DNA of 64,000 bases from Shewanella sp. ANA-3 (GCF_000203935.1 NC_008577.1:434001-498000), one strand, 5' to 3'. Counted from the first letter of the stretch, positions 9,292-19,499 are shown. The notes: generated from the sequence alone by a model not told the origin. A program made the numbers and translations.

Positions 9292-10458
9292 TTACAGGTT
9301 AACCGCCTGGCGATAGCTTTGATTTGCGTTACCTTGTTCGCCGAGTTGTTCTTGAATACGGGCAAGCGATAACCAAGACGCTTGGCTTGGGGCGAGACGA
9401 CAAACATTCTGCCAGCAGGTTTTAGCTTCTTTCATATCGCGGGTTTGTTGATACAACAGCGCTAAGCACTTTTGGTAATCAGCATTATTCTCATGGGTGA
9501 TTTCATGTTTGAGTAATTGCTTGCGGATCTCTTCGTCATGGGCAGTGACTATTTGTGGTATTACTTCTAACAGTGCCGACTCAGGCGAGCTACGTAGCTT
9601 TTTCGAGAGTAATTTAAGCGCCTGGTCTTTACGATTAAAGCGGCATAAGCCCATGGCGTAAATCGCTAAAAACTCAGACTGGTTACGTTCATCACGTGAA
9701 AGCCATTGCCAGCATTGCTCTAGGGCATCTTCCCCTTTAAGACTCGCTGCTTTTAACAGGGCGCAATGGGTTTCAACGCTGAGTGCATTTAGCTTGGCAT
9801 CCTCTAAGATCTGCCGTTTCTTCAGTATTGGGAGCAACAGCTTAAGCGCCTCCCAATCTTCTTGCGCCCGGTACAATTCTAGGGCGAGTTTCAGCACAGG
9901 TGCTTTACTCTTGCTGGTTGGGGCTAACTTATCAAGTTCCGCTCTGGCTAAGGCGAGTTCCCCTTGCTTGAGCAAGTAACGTGTACGAGTAGTCGCTACC
10001 GCATTGGCCGTCATAGGTTGGGCTTCGGCGCGGGCAAGATATTGATCTCGCTCGGCGATTTTATTTTGATGTTGCGCAGCACGTGCGGCGGCTAACAAAT
10101 TTAATGCTGGCAGTTCACCATTGTCAGCCCCTTTAATCATGGCGCGTTCAGCCGCTGGCCAATCCTCTTCGGCAATGGCGAGTGCGCCGATTAGGGTGTG
10201 TTTCTTTGCGGAGCGGCGACGCCAATGCTGAGGGATAAAACGGCTTCGAAGCAGCAAATTAATCACAGTGATCACTAGCCATTCCAGCACTTGGAACAGA
10301 GCATAGAACACGATTAACATGATGATCCCAAAGACTAAACTGGTCTCAAGCTGATAATCGCCAGCGGCAATATACACATAGCCAGTATTGCCGACAATCC
10401 AAGGGCTGATACACAGGCCTATTAATATGATCCCAAGAAATATCAATGCCTTAATCAT
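9292..10458 (-). CDS. hemY: HemY-family TPR membrane protein
   Basis: 388 aa. Two hydrophobic helices near residues 3-25 and 40-65 anchor the protein in the inner membrane. The rest is alpha-helical and TPR-like. This is the proteobacterial HemY of the hemCDXY operon, not the protoporphyrinogen oxidase that shares the name in Bacillus. Its exact role in late heme synthesis is not settled for the family. The start overlaps the hemX stop by 4 nt (ATGA), which points to translational coupling. It is the last gene of the operon. Confidence 0.9.
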   Translation of the reverse strand: MIKALIFLGIILIGLCISPWIVGNTGYVYIAAGDYQLETSLVFGIIMLIVFYALFQVLEWLVITVINLLLRSRFIPQHWRRRSAKKHTLIGALAIAEEDWPAAERAMIKGADNGELPALNLLAAARAAQHQNKIAERDQYLARAEAQPMTANAVATTRTRYLLKQGELALARAELDKLAPTSKSKAPVLKLALELYRAQEDWEALKLLLPILKKRQILEDAKLNALSVETHCALLKAASLKGEDALEQCWQWLSRDERNQSEFLAIYAMGLCRFNRKDQALKLLSKKLRSSPESALLEVIPQIVTAHDEEIRKQLLKHEITHENNADYQKCLALLYQQTRDMKEAKTCWQNVCRLAPSQASWLSLARIQEQLGEQGNANQSYRQAVNL

Positions 10459-11696
10459 AGCTGTGGTTCCTCTGAAGAGGTGAGTTCACCATAGCTGGTT
10501 AACTGTAATAACAGTGGTTTAGCGGCAAAGGATTTCAGCGTAATAGGGTCAAGCTCTAATGTCGCCAGTTTGTCTATCTCGGCAATGGCTTCACTGGTTG
10601 GGTGGGCTTGAACATCAAAATAGGTTTGGATCCACTGGCGCGCCATCATCAGTGATTGATGATAAGCCGCTCTATCATAGCGATAGAGCGCCAGTTGAGA
10701 TTGCAGCAGCTTATGGCGAATATTCTCGACCAAATACCATTGTTGCTCCGGTGCGAGCAGGGCAGGCGCATCGGCGGTTCTGTGGCGAATGGTAACAAAA
10801 TCTTGGGTTAACGCTTTCCAAGTTTTACTTAGGTTACTTTGCCAATCATTCAGATCGCCAGAAATGGTAGTATCTTCAGGGGCGCTTGCATCAGCATCCG
10901 CGCGGCTGAGGGGCAACTTGTCGAGTTGGTCGATTAAGGTATCGAGAGCTAATACGCTGCCTTCAATATCCGCACTTTTAATATTGGTGGTCGCGGCAAT
11001 ATCCTTGGCCAGCGCCTTACGGATTGGCAGTAAAGCAGGGTTATTCATTGCGGCAATGGTTTCGTCGGCTGACTTTAGTAAGTCGGTTGCCGTGCGTGGA
11101 TCTTTTTCGAGCCAAAGCTTACGTCCCGCCATATTTACTAAGTATTCGGCTTCCGAGGCCATCCAGTGGGTTGGGCTGCGTTGGGCCAGCTTATTTAACC
11201 TGTCCTGCAACTGACTTTGGTCCGAGGCGAGTTTGGCGAGCTCTTGGAAGGTTTTGGTATTTGACAGTTGTTGTTGCTCAAGCTGCGCAATGCGCTGATT
11301 CGGGGCGAGTAAGGCTTGTTGTAATTGATCCTGCAAGGCCTGATTTTTGTTGGTTTGCACTTGGATTTGCGCTTGAAGCTGTTGCTGCATTTGTTGATAC
11401 AGCAAGTAGCCACCACCGAGGGTACATGCAGTTAAACCTAATGCTAATAGCACACCAAAACGAATGGCCCATGAGCTGCGATTCACTTGCACCACTTGGC
11501 GAGTCGCTTGGGTCGATTCGGATTTGCTGGCTTGCGGCTGAGTATCGGCAGGTTTGACGGCTTTATCTTCGAGCTGATTGACCTGCGGTTCAGAAGCTTG
11601 GGTCTGTGGCGCAGCGTCATCGGTATTGACCGATGGAGCGAGAACTGGGGTAGCCTGTGACTCTGGGCTTTGGGCGTCGTGCTTGTTGTTATCCAT
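10455..11696 (-). CDS. hemX: HemX-family membrane protein
   Basis: 413 aa. An acidic, Gln-rich N-terminal cytoplasmic stretch is followed by one transmembrane helix (about residues 77-100), a Gln-rich coiled coil (about 105-165) and a conserved C-terminal domain. HemX proteins are often labelled uroporphyrinogen-III C-methyltransferase, but this protein has no tetrapyrrole methylase motifs, so that name is probably wrong here. AAGGA precedes the start. It lies 60 bp after hemD and overlaps hemY, and is probably a scaffold or accessory protein of heme synthesis. Confidence 0.9.
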   Translation of the reverse strand: MDNNKHDAQSPESQATPVLAPSVNTDDAAPQTQASEPQVNQLEDKAVKPADTQPQASKSESTQATRQVVQVNRSSWAIRFGVLLALGLTACTLGGGYLLYQQMQQQLQAQIQVQTNKNQALQDQLQQALLAPNQRIAQLEQQQLSNTKTFQELAKLASDQSQLQDRLNKLAQRSPTHWMASEAEYLVNMAGRKLWLEKDPRTATDLLKSADETIAAMNNPALLPIRKALAKDIAATTNIKSADIEGSVLALDTLIDQLDKLPLSRADADASAPEDTTISGDLNDWQSNLSKTWKALTQDFVTIRHRTADAPALLAPEQQWYLVENIRHKLLQSQLALYRYDRAAYHQSLMMARQWIQTYFDVQAHPTSEAIAEIDKLATLELDPITLKSFAAKPLLLQLTSYGELTSSEEPQL

Positions 11697-11756
11697 TTAA
11701 CAGTCCTTAAAATCATGCTACTGCCGAAATTCGAGTAAAATCGGGCTAAATAGCGC

Positions 11757-12497
11757 TTAGAGTTTAAGGGCGTTTAGCACGGCTTTGCTGTTGGCGGCAT
11801 TGGCATTGGTGACTTGGGTTATACCAAAGGCATGAGCTTGAGCTTCTACTCGGTTACTGGGGACTATGATATGACATGAGCGCAGCCATGCAAATAACTC
11901 TTTTGGCACTAGATTAATCAGATTATCCAGTACTTCACCACTCGTTATGACGATAGTATCTATCCCAAAGTCTCGCCATTGTTGACTAACAGCGGCACCA
12001 TCGAGCGGCGGGCAAGCGCGTTGATAGACTTCCCAATAGCGCACCTTCGCGCCTCTAGCATTCAGTTGCTCGGCGAGGGCTTCACGGCCACCGACGCCAC
12101 GAATGATAGTGATATGTTTACCTTGGATATGTTGCAGTGCTGGCAGGGTCAGCAAGCCTTCCGTTTGCTGGCAATCGTCCGGTGCTTCGAGAGCCTCAAT
12201 TCCCTTTTCTTGCAGCGCTTCGCAAGTCGCATGACCCACGGCGAAATAAGGCACGCTTGGCCAGTCTTTAACTTGGGCAGTATCGACGTTAAACGCAGCA
12301 TCAGCAAAGCTCACCGCATTGGCGCTGATACAGATAACCATATCGACATCGGCTAGGGGATGTGAAGTGTCAGGTGGCAGCGGAGGCGTTGCCTCAACAC
12401 AGAGGAGCGGAGTAACGCAGTGGTCGATACCCTTTTCAGTTAAGGCATCGACCATGGACTGATTGCGCCCCTCGGGGCGCGTCAGTAAGACTTTCAT
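11757..12497 (-). CDS. hemD: Uroporphyrinogen-III synthase
   Basis: 246 aa from the ATG at 12497 ([10 protein letters not shown]), the family's standard N terminus. An upstream in-frame ATG would add 26 residues and run into hemC, so it is rejected. The enzyme cyclises hydroxymethylbilane and inverts ring D to give uroporphyrinogen III, the branch point to heme, siroheme and cobalamin. Typical elements are RPEG near the start and the TSGEVLDNL segment in the C-terminal half. The gene starts 4 nt after the hemC stop, so the two consecutive enzymes are very likely co-translated. Confidence 0.95.
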   Translation of the reverse strand: MKVLLTRPEGRNQSMVDALTEKGIDHCVTPLLCVEATPPLPPDTSHPLADVDMVICISANAVSFADAAFNVDTAQVKDWPSVPYFAVGHATCEALQEKGIEALEAPDDCQQTEGLLTLPALQHIQGKHITIIRGVGGREALAEQLNARGAKVRYWEVYQRACPPLDGAAVSQQWRDFGIDTIVITSGEVLDNLINLVPKELFAWLRSCHIIVPSNRVEAQAHAFGITQVTNANAANSKAVLNALKL

Positions 12498-12501
12498 CGT
12501 C

Positions 12502-13434
12502 TTAGGCTTTTGCGTAAACAGCGTCGAGGATGCTTTTGGCGCCTTTGCTGAGTAGTTCTTCAGCCAGGGCCACACCGAGTTTCGTTGCTTCGGTCTTTGG
12601 ACCTGTAATCACGCCTTCGATGATTTCGCTACCATCTGGGTTACCTACGAGGCCGCGCAGTGTCATCTCATCACCGTGGATTTCGGCAAAGGCACCAATA
12701 GGTACTTGGCAGCCGCCTTCGAGGCGAGTATTCATGGCGCGCTCGGCGATCACGCGGTAGCGAGTCTCTAAGTGTTCTAAAGGTGCTAGGAGTGCTTTTA
12801 CGCGTTCATCGTTAGTGCGGCACTCGATACCGACAGCGCCTTGTCCGTTGGCGGGTAAGGATTCTTCCGCAGAGATAAAGCTGGCGATACGCTCAGACAA
12901 TTTCAGGCGGATTAAACCTGCAGCAGCCAGGATAATCGCATCGTATTCGCCGTTATCGAGTTTCGCGAGGCGAGTACCGACGTTGCCACGCAGATCTTTG
13001 ATAATCAGGTCTGGGCGTGAGGCGCGCAGCTGGCACTGACGACGTAGGCTTGAGGTGCCGACTGTGGCGCCAAGTGGCAACTCACTGATTGACTTATAAA
13101 GGTTAGACACAAAGGCGTCGCGCGGATCTTCGCGCTCACAAATCACTTCCAGTCCTAAGCCTTCGGGGAAATCCACTGGCACGTCTTTCATCGAGTGCAC
13201 CGCGATATCGGCTTGGTCTTCCAGCATGGCGACTTCGAGTTCTTTTACGAATAGGCCCTTACCACCAACCTTAGCTAATGGGGTGTCTAAGATAACATCG
13301 CCCTTAGTGCTCATTGGCAATAGCTCCACCACGATACCTGGGTGAACGCGTTCTAATTCTGCTTTAACAAATTCTGCTTGCCACATGGCCAGCGGACTCT
13401 TGCGGGTAGCGATACGTATGCGGTTTTCAGACAT
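12502..13434 (-). CDS. hemC: Porphobilinogen deaminase (hydroxymethylbilane synthase)
   Basis: 310 aa, the usual length. It joins four porphobilinogen units into hydroxymethylbilane in the cytoplasm. The N terminus has the [13 protein letters not shown] signature, HSMKDVP contains the catalytic Asp region, and EGGCQVPIG carries the cysteine that binds the dipyrromethane cofactor by a thioether link. It is the first gene of hemC-hemD-hemX-hemY and is divergent from cyaA across about 200 bp. Confidence 0.97.
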   Translation of the reverse strand: MSENRIRIATRKSPLAMWQAEFVKAELERVHPGIVVELLPMSTKGDVILDTPLAKVGGKGLFVKELEVAMLEDQADIAVHSMKDVPVDFPEGLGLEVICEREDPRDAFVSNLYKSISELPLGATVGTSSLRRQCQLRASRPDLIIKDLRGNVGTRLAKLDNGEYDAIILAAAGLIRLKLSERIASFISAEESLPANGQGAVGIECRTNDERVKALLAPLEHLETRYRVIAERAMNTRLEGGCQVPIGAFAEIHGDEMTLRGLVGNPDGSEIIEGVITGPKTEATKLGVALAEELLSKGAKSILDAVYAKA

Positions 13435-13544
13435 GCCTAGTTTCCATCCGAGATCTTAGTTGCGCCAATGCTAACATTGGCTATTCGTGAATGTAAGGAA
13501 GGCGTATCGATTCTTTGAAGTCGGCGGCGTTCTAAATTGGCTTA

Positions 13545-13566
13545 AAGTGTGACGAACTTCTCATTT
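13545..13566. promoter_or_regulatory. Candidate CRP site 1 before cyaA
   Basis: TGTGA and TCTCA half-sites with a 6-bp spacer lie in a 22-bp context that matches the CRP consensus at about 15 positions. The site sits some 70-90 bp upstream of cyaA. E. coli cyaA is repressed by CRP-cAMP, so feedback control is plausible here. Confidence 0.5.
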
Positions 13567-13584
13567 GGTTGCTCAACTTTGCAA

Positions 13585-13606
13585 AAGTGTTAACATGAGC
13601 ACACTT
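13585..13606. promoter_or_regulatory. Candidate CRP site 2 before cyaA
   Basis: AAGTGT and ACACTT are exact inverted 6-mers at the ends of a 22-bp element that resembles the CRP consensus at about 14 positions. It lies exactly 40 bp from the first candidate and about 30 bp before the start codon. Confidence 0.45.
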
Positions 13607-13636
13607 CTTACTCGTGCTTAAGTGTCGTGTTCTTGG

Positions 13637-16051
13637 ATGGATCAGCAAGGTCAATTTCCTGATATTGCAGAAAGACTTAATCAAGTTCGTATCGCACGAG
13701 CTTTAGCCTTGTTGTCGCCGCTTCAAAAGCATTTGTTCCGTTTGATCCCCTTCCTTATTCAGCAGAATAGCGTCCAGTATCCCGGCTTTGTCGATGCCGA
13801 CACACCGTGTGGGATCCAAGGTTATCGTCCTGATTCACTTGAGGCGCAGGCCTGTGATGTATTTAAGCTCCCCTTTATTGCCAGCGAGGTTGAAAATCCG
13901 GCCTTTGAAGGCGTTTACGCTATGGGTAGCACGGCCAGTTTTGGCCAGAATGCCAAGAGTGACGTGGATGTATGGCTAGTGCACCATGCACAGCTGTGTG
14001 ATGAGGATTTAGCCTTAATCAAATTAAAAGCCGAGCGTTTAACCGCTTGGTTTGCCGAATATCAGTTTGAGGTGAATTTTTACTTAGTTCACCCGCTGCA
14101 ATTTTCTGGCGATAAATCGCAGCGTTCCGGTTGCCAATCGTCGATGGCCCATGAGCACAGCGGCAGTACGCAACATTGGTTATTACTTGAGGAGTTTTAT
14201 CGCAGCCAAATTCGGTTAGCGGGTAAAACCATTGCATGGTGGCCCGATGCCAAGCTTAATCCTGAGCTGTTGTACCTAGGTAATGTGCATGAGCTACCGG
14301 CGAGTGAGTACTTTGGGGCGTCGCTGTGGCAGCTCTATAAAGGCCTCAATAAACCCCATAAGGCGTTGATAAAAGTACTGCTACTAGAAGCTTACGCGAG
14401 TGAATATCCCCATTCGCAACTGTTGTGCGACAGATTGTGGCAAAAGACCTTAGCGGGGGATTTTTCCACCTCTAACGATGCTTATTACGCGATTTATGAG
14501 GTCATCGAAGCTTATCTATTAAAGCAGAATGATAATCGTCGACTCGAGATTGTGCGCCGCTGTTTTTATCTCAAATGTGGTGTGTATTTGAGCGTCGCGG
14601 ACCAAGGCAAAGACTGGCGCTACGCCAAAATGCAAAAGCTCGTGCAAGAATGGCAGTGGCCCGACAGCTTAATTTCGACCTTAGATGACTGTGAGCATTG
14701 GCACAGCGGACAATTGAACTGGTTCAATGAACAGCTCAACGAGTTGCTGTTGGCGAGTTACCAAACGCTGTTGCGCTTCGCCTCGACCCATGAGTTGAAT
14801 GAGGGGCTCAGGATTGAAGAGTTGGGGATGCTCACCCGCAAGCTGCACACTTACTTCAGCCAAGATGAAGATCAAATCGCTAAGTTAAATCTGCTTTGGA
14901 GTCGCTCGGTCGCCGAATCTGAAGTGACCATGGTGTCTAGCACTAAGGAAAACCAATATTACCTTTATCGCCAGGGGCCAAAACCGCAAAATCTGTTGGG
15001 TGAATCGGCGATATGTAAGGGGAAAACTCCCTCAGCATTGATGATCTGGGCCTGCTTGAACGGCGTGTCGACGCCAGAAACCAAATGGTATGAGTTTGGC
15101 CAGAGTAAGGTTAAGTCTCGGCGCCTAACCGAGGCGGCGCGGCGGTTACTGAACTTTATCGACCACGATTGGCGGGTATCGAAACTCGACCTATGCCAGC
15201 CCTGGCATTTTAGAAAGCTGATTTTTGTTCTTAATCTCGACTGCGACCCTACCGTCCACTGGCATGGGCAAGAGATGATGGTCGATGTGATGAATGCCAA
15301 CGTGTTTTCATTAGGCCGTAAGAAGGAAAATATGCTCGGCGCCCTCGATGCCATCTGCCTCAATAGTTGGGGAGAGTGGCAATGCCACCGTTTTGAGGGC
15401 GAAACCGCGGTATTGCAGGCGCTATCGTTTGTCACGCCGGGATTAAGGCGAGCGACTCATCCGGTGGATATGGATGTGATTAGCTGCTCGCAAAAACTCA
15501 GGCCTCAGCTTAAGTTAGCGGTGAAAAACCTGCTGAAACAAACTGTGCGCCTATGTCAGCAAGTGCAACAATCGAGCACTTTAGTGCAGCCGCTGCAAAT
15601 CAGTCATACCCGTTATGGGATCTTCTTTAACCCCTTGGGGATGGCGTATCAGGACTTGAGCGATGCTAAATCCTTCTATCAGCAGTTGTCACGCAGTCAT
15701 CTGGTGCAATTGCCTCGGCCCGAGTTGGGCGACGATCCCTTTTCGAGTATGCCGAAAATTATTCAGAACTTTGCGGCTAAGGGAGCGATTCAATATTTCT
15801 TACGGCAGCGGCCCGAAAGCTTGGACGTGTTTATTCTCGATGAAGATAATCAGCTTAGCCATTATGTGCAGCCGGGCTCGAATATGGTGGAGTTGGTCAA
15901 CAAAGTGAGTCATCACTATGTGTTTGATGAGCATTATGCTGCTAAGGCGAGATTTAATATTCCGCAGTTTTTCCATCTGGTGCGGGTGGCGGGCGAGCTA
16001 ACGGTGATGCCCTTTGGGGTCGATATCAATAACGCTAACGTGGAGTTTTAA
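13637..16051 (+). CDS. cyaA: Class I adenylate cyclase
   Basis: 804 aa from ATG 13637; an in-frame GTG at 13622 would add five residues. Neither start has a clear ribosome binding site, which also holds for E. coli cyaA. The enzyme makes cAMP from ATP for CRP. The nucleotidyltransferase motif GSTASFGQNAKSDVDVW (about residues 97-113) supplies the GS and the paired aspartates that bind metal. Length and the large C-terminal regulatory half fit the enterobacterial class. Two CRP-like palindromes upstream suggest autoregulation. In Shewanella cAMP-CRP is central to anaerobic respiration, so this gene probably feeds into frd and related systems. Confidence 0.95.
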   Translation: MDQQGQFPDIAERLNQVRIARALALLSPLQKHLFRLIPFLIQQNSVQYPGFVDADTPCGIQGYRPDSLEAQACDVFKLPFIASEVENPAFEGVYAMGSTASFGQNAKSDVDVWLVHHAQLCDEDLALIKLKAERLTAWFAEYQFEVNFYLVHPLQFSGDKSQRSGCQSSMAHEHSGSTQHWLLLEEFYRSQIRLAGKTIAWWPDAKLNPELLYLGNVHELPASEYFGASLWQLYKGLNKPHKALIKVLLLEAYASEYPHSQLLCDRLWQKTLAGDFSTSNDAYYAIYEVIEAYLLKQNDNRRLEIVRRCFYLKCGVYLSVADQGKDWRYAKMQKLVQEWQWPDSLISTLDDCEHWHSGQLNWFNEQLNELLLASYQTLLRFASTHELNEGLRIEELGMLTRKLHTYFSQDEDQIAKLNLLWSRSVAESEVTMVSSTKENQYYLYRQGPKPQNLLGESAICKGKTPSALMIWACLNGVSTPETKWYEFGQSKVKSRRLTEAARRLLNFIDHDWRVSKLDLCQPWHFRKLIFVLNLDCDPTVHWHGQEMMVDVMNANVFSLGRKKENMLGALDAICLNSWGEWQCHRFEGETAVLQALSFVTPGLRRATHPVDMDVISCSQKLRPQLKLAVKNLLKQTVRLCQQVQQSSTLVQPLQISHTRYGIFFNPLGMAYQDLSDAKSFYQQLSRSHLVQLPRPELGDDPFSSMPKIIQNFAAKGAIQYFLRQRPESLDVFILDEDNQLSHYVQPGSNMVELVNKVSHHYVFDEHYAAKARFNIPQFFHLVRVAGELTVMPFGVDINNANVEF

Positions 16052-16070
16052 GCGGGAGTTGCTCCCGCTT
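16050..16070. terminator. Bidirectional hairpin between cyaA and cyaY
   Basis: A perfect 9-bp GC-rich stem with a 3-nt loop starts at the cyaA stop codon. The cyaY stop is about 20 bp further on. T-runs are weak on both sides. Confidence 0.6.
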
Positions 16071-16090
16071 AGCAATGCTGCACGCGCTTA

Positions 16091-16420
16091 TTAGAAGCTC
16101 AGTGCGATACCGCTTTGGCGAAGGATGGAGTCCTGTACAAAGGGCATAAACTCGCCGCCATTACGACCATCAATCCATTTACCATCAACAAAACCAAAGT
16201 GATAGCCACCGAAACGGGTCGCAACCCAAATCTCATGCAAAGGCTCTTGTTTGTTGATGACAATTTTCGAACCATCTACAAATTCCAGCTGTAACACGTT
16301 ACCGCTGGCATCAATATCGACATCGGCGTCTTGTTCATCAATTGCGGTTTCGATAGCGGTCTCTATCGCTTGGAACATGTCATCGGCGAGCTGGTGAAAT
16401 TCTGTATCTGTCATGGCCAT
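16091..16420 (-). CDS. cyaY: Frataxin-like iron-binding protein CyaY
   Basis: 109 aa, the family's normal size. An acidic first helix ([10 protein letters not shown] region) forms the iron-binding ridge, followed by the conserved beta-sheet with LQLEF, IVINKQ and [14 protein letters not shown]. CyaY binds Fe(II) and modulates the IscS/IscU iron-sulfur assembly machinery. The gene is convergent with cyaA and divergent from lptM. Translation may start at the second Met, two codons later. Confidence 0.96.
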   Translation of the reverse strand: MAMTDTEFHQLADDMFQAIETAIETAIDEQDADVDIDASGNVLQLEFVDGSKIVINKQEPLHEIWVATRFGGYHFGFVDGKWIDGRNGGEFMPFVQDSILRQSGIALSF

Positions 16421-16487
16421 GCATTTCTGTCCTTTGCTTTCGTCAAGATGGGTGCGATTATAAGGCTATTAGTCACCAGATGCACAG

Positions 16488-16682
16488 ATGTTGAGAAAAA
16501 TGAGACTGTTTTTATTGTTATTGCTTGGTAGCCTATTCATTACAGCATGCGGTCAAAAAGGCCCCCTGTATAAATCCTCTCCCGCAGAGGTGAGTCAGCC
16601 TACAAAAATCAAGGCGCCGAAGAGTGAGGCAACCCCTGCCGACACGGCGGCGCCTCAAGCTGAAACTGAAAAAACACAATAA
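16488..16682 (+). CDS. lptM: Small lipoprotein LptM (YifL)
   Basis: 64 aa. A hydrophobic signal peptide ends in the lipobox LFITAC, with the acylated Cys near residue 21, followed by GQKGPLYKP-like sequence typical of LptM. In E. coli LptM binds the LptD/LptE translocon and helps LptD reach its native disulfide state. The tail is Ala/Pro/Lys-rich and probably disordered. A second in-frame ATG at 16500 leaves a shorter signal peptide and may be the true start. The cyaY-lptM-lysA-dapF order is the usual one in this group. Confidence 0.88.
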   Translation: MLRKMRLFLLLLLGSLFITACGQKGPLYKSSPAEVSQPTKIKAPKSEATPADTAAPQAETEKTQ

Positions 16683-16724
16683 TAATCAGCATAATTACAA
16701 CAAAGCGCAGTAAGGAATCGGACA

Positions 16725-17969
16725 TTGGATCACTTTCTCTACCAAGACAATACCCTGTACGCCGAAGGCTGTCGGGTCAATGATTTAGCCCAGCAGTATG
16801 GCACGCCACTGTATATCTATTCCCGTGCGACGCTCGAACGTCACTGGCATGCGTTTAACAATGCGGTGGCCGACCATCCACATTTAGTGTGTTACGCGGT
16901 GAAAGCCAACTCAAACTTAGCCGTACTGAACGTCTTGGCTCGTTTAGGCAGTGGTTTTGATATTGTCTCGGGCGGTGAGTTAGCACGGGTGATTGAAGCC
17001 GGTGGCGATCCTGCCAAAGTGGTGTTTTCGGGCGTGGGTAAAACCGTTGCCGAAATGGAACAGGCACTTAACCTCGGTATTTATTGCTTTAACGTCGAAT
17101 CGAGCGCCGAGCTTGAACAACTTAATGACGTTGCAGGCCGCTTAGGTAAAGTTGCCCCAGTGTCACTGCGGGTGAATCCCGATGTCGATGCCGGTACGCA
17201 TCCTTATATCTCGACGGGCCTTAAAGAGAACAAATTTGGTATCGCCATGGATGAGGCCGAAGTCGTATTCGCCCGTGCCCATGCGCTGCCACATTTACAG
17301 GTAAAAGGGGTAGATTGCCATATTGGTTCACAGCTGACCGAGATCCAGCCTTTCCTCGATGCGATGGACAGAATGTTAGCCCTTATCGACCGTCTGGCCG
17401 ATCAAGGCATTGTGATTGAACACTTCGATGTGGGTGGCGGTTTAGGGGTGACCTATGATGATGAAACCCCGCCGCATCCCGATGTTTACGCTGCTGCACT
17501 GCTCGCGCGTTTAGGTGATCGCAAGCTCAAGTTAATTTTCGAGCCGGGTCGTGCCATCGCCGCTAACGCGGGGATTTTCGTCACTCAGGTGCTGTACCTT
17601 AAAGAAAACAGCGATAAACGTTTTGCGATTGTCGACGGCGCGATGAACGACTTAATTCGTCCTGCACTCTATAGCGCTTGGCAAAATATCATTCCGGTAA
17701 ATCCAAGGGATGAACAAGCGCAAGTATTTGATATCGTAGGGCCAGTGTGCGAAACCGGTGACTTTTTAGGTAAAGACAGAGCACTCGCGATTGCGGCGGG
17801 GGATTTACTGGTTGTGCGCTCGAGCGGTGCCTACGGTTTTGCCATGGCTTCTAACTATAACACTCGTCCGCGTGCGGCCGAGGTGATGGTCGATGGTGAC
17901 AAGGCTTATCTGGTGCGTGAGCGAGAAAAATTAGCGCAGCTCTGGCAAGGTGAGCAACTCCTGCCGTAA
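16725..17969 (+). CDS. lysA: Diaminopimelate decarboxylase
   Basis: 414 aa. The start is TTG at 16725 with AAGGA 8 nt upstream; no ATG fits better. The enzyme decarboxylates meso-diaminopimelate to L-lysine. YAVKANSN carries the lysine that binds PLP, HIGSQ and GGGLGV line the cofactor site, EPGR binds phosphate, and CETGDFLG provides the active-site Cys from the partner subunit. It lies between lptM and dapF, so the last two steps of lysine synthesis are adjacent. Confidence 0.97.
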   Translation: MDHFLYQDNTLYAEGCRVNDLAQQYGTPLYIYSRATLERHWHAFNNAVADHPHLVCYAVKANSNLAVLNVLARLGSGFDIVSGGELARVIEAGGDPAKVVFSGVGKTVAEMEQALNLGIYCFNVESSAELEQLNDVAGRLGKVAPVSLRVNPDVDAGTHPYISTGLKENKFGIAMDEAEVVFARAHALPHLQVKGVDCHIGSQLTEIQPFLDAMDRMLALIDRLADQGIVIEHFDVGGGLGVTYDDETPPHPDVYAAALLARLGDRKLKLIFEPGRAIAANAGIFVTQVLYLKENSDKRFAIVDGAMNDLIRPALYSAWQNIIPVNPRDEQAQVFDIVGPVCETGDFLGKDRALAIAAGDLLVVRSSGAYGFAMASNYNTRPRAAEVMVDGDKAYLVREREKLAQLWQGEQLLP

Positions 17970-18039
17970 ACTAGAAAATTATATTGATTCAGGCGCTTGG
18001 CTAGTTGATGGCGGCGCCTAGGCTTAAAGGATAAGTATC

Positions 18040-18867
18040 TTGATCCAATTCACTAAGATGCACGGACTGGGCAACGATTTTATGGTGGTCGATGGTGTCA
18101 CGCAGAACGTGTTCTTTTCGCCTGAGCAGATCCGCCGTTTAGCCGACCGTAACTTTGGCATAGGTTTCGACCAACTTTTACTGGTTGAGCCGCCCTATGA
18201 TCCCGATTTGGATTTTCACTATCGTATCTTTAATGCCGACGGTGGTGAGGTCGAAAACTGCGGCAATGGCGCCCGTTGTTTTGCGCGCTTTGTTCGTAAT
18301 AAAGGGCTGACGAATAAGAATAAAATTCGCGTGAGCACCTCTGCGGGTAAGATGACTCTTCGCCTCGAACGTGACGGTACTGTCACTGTGAACATGGGCG
18401 TGCCCGTGCTCGACCCAAGCCAAATTCCTTTCAAAGCCAAAAAGGCCGAAAAAACCTATCTGTTGCAGACGCCGCAACAAACCTTTTTATGTGGCGCGGC
18501 CTCTATGGGCAATCCCCATTGCGTGCTCGATGTGGAAGATGTTGCCAACGCCAATGTCGCCGAAATTGGCGCGCTGCTCACTAAGCATGAGCGCTTCCCG
18601 CGCGGAGTAAACGTCGGCTTTATGCAGGTAGTTAACTCGGGCCATATCAAGCTTAGAGTTTATGAACGTGGTGCGGCCGAGACCTTAGCCTGTGGTACTG
18701 GCGCTTGTGCCGCCGTGGTGGTAGGGCAGATCCAAGGCAAACTTGACCAACAGGTACGTGTCGACTTACCGGGGGGCACCTTAACCATCAATTGGGAAGG
18801 CGAAGGCAAACCCCTGTGGATGACGGGACCTGCGCAGCACGTTTACGATGGACAAATTCAGTTATGA
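18040..18867 (+). CDS. dapF: Diaminopimelate epimerase
   Basis: 275 aa from a TTG start at 18040, with AAAGGA upstream. It interconverts LL- and meso-diaminopimelate for lysine and peptidoglycan synthesis without a cofactor. The two catalytic cysteines are in NGARCFARF and [18 protein letters not shown] near the N terminus is the family signature. It overlaps the next gene by 4 nt (ATGA). Confidence 0.97.
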
Positions 18868-19499
18868 CCGAGCCTTTGATGCCGCAGACCGATCTTCCTT
18901 TTGATGAGTTGATTATTCGCGAGTACCTACTCGATAACCCGGACTTTTTTAATCGTTATCCCGAGCTGTTATTGGCGATGCGTTTGCCCCATTCGGAGCG
19001 CGGCGCGATTTCCTTGGTCGAGCGTCGTCAAGAGTTACTGCGCCAACGGGTTGGGCAACTCGAAGAAGAAATTACCAGTCTGCTGGCGATGGCGGCGCGC
19101 AATGAAAAGATATTCCTGTTTAATACCGAGCTGTCTTTTAAATTACTTAATTGCGTTAATTTAGAAGCGCTTAAAGAAGTGCTGGCCGATAGTTTAAAGA
19201 CGCAGTTTAATTTTACCCATGTGCGTCTGATCAGCGTGTTAGATGCCGATGTGGAGATGCAAGCGATTTGGGCTCAGCGTCTGCGTAAGGATTACTACTT
19301 TGGCCGCTTAACTCAGCAGGAAGCGAAACGCCTGTTTGGTAGCGAAGTGGGCTCAGTCGCGTTAGTGAAGTTAGCCGATGAAATCCCGATGATTTTTGCC
19401 GTCGCCAGCCAAGATGCGGCGCATTTCCATCCCGATATGGATAATATGTTGCTCGAACAATTACGCCGATTACTCGCACATATGCTGGCCAAGCTTTAA
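18864..19499 (+). CDS. DUF484 family protein
   Basis: 211 aa from the ATG at 18864, which overlaps the dapF stop. The protein has an N-terminal helix with YLLDNPDFF, a short coiled coil ([19 protein letters not shown]) and a GAF-like C-terminal half. These are hallmarks of DUF484, nearly always found between dapF and xerC. No enzymatic residues are known and the function is uncharacterised. Its position suggests a link to cell-division or chromosome-dimer functions, but that is only context. Confidence 0.85.

Noticed and set aside
10559..11557. Plus-strand ORFs of 78-177 codons opposite hemX
   Set aside because: Shadows of the hemX frame; no start signal or domain.
16500..16500. Frameshift or broken gene at lptM because of its short length
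   Set aside because: About 64 residues is a normal size for LptM, and the lipobox and tail are intact.
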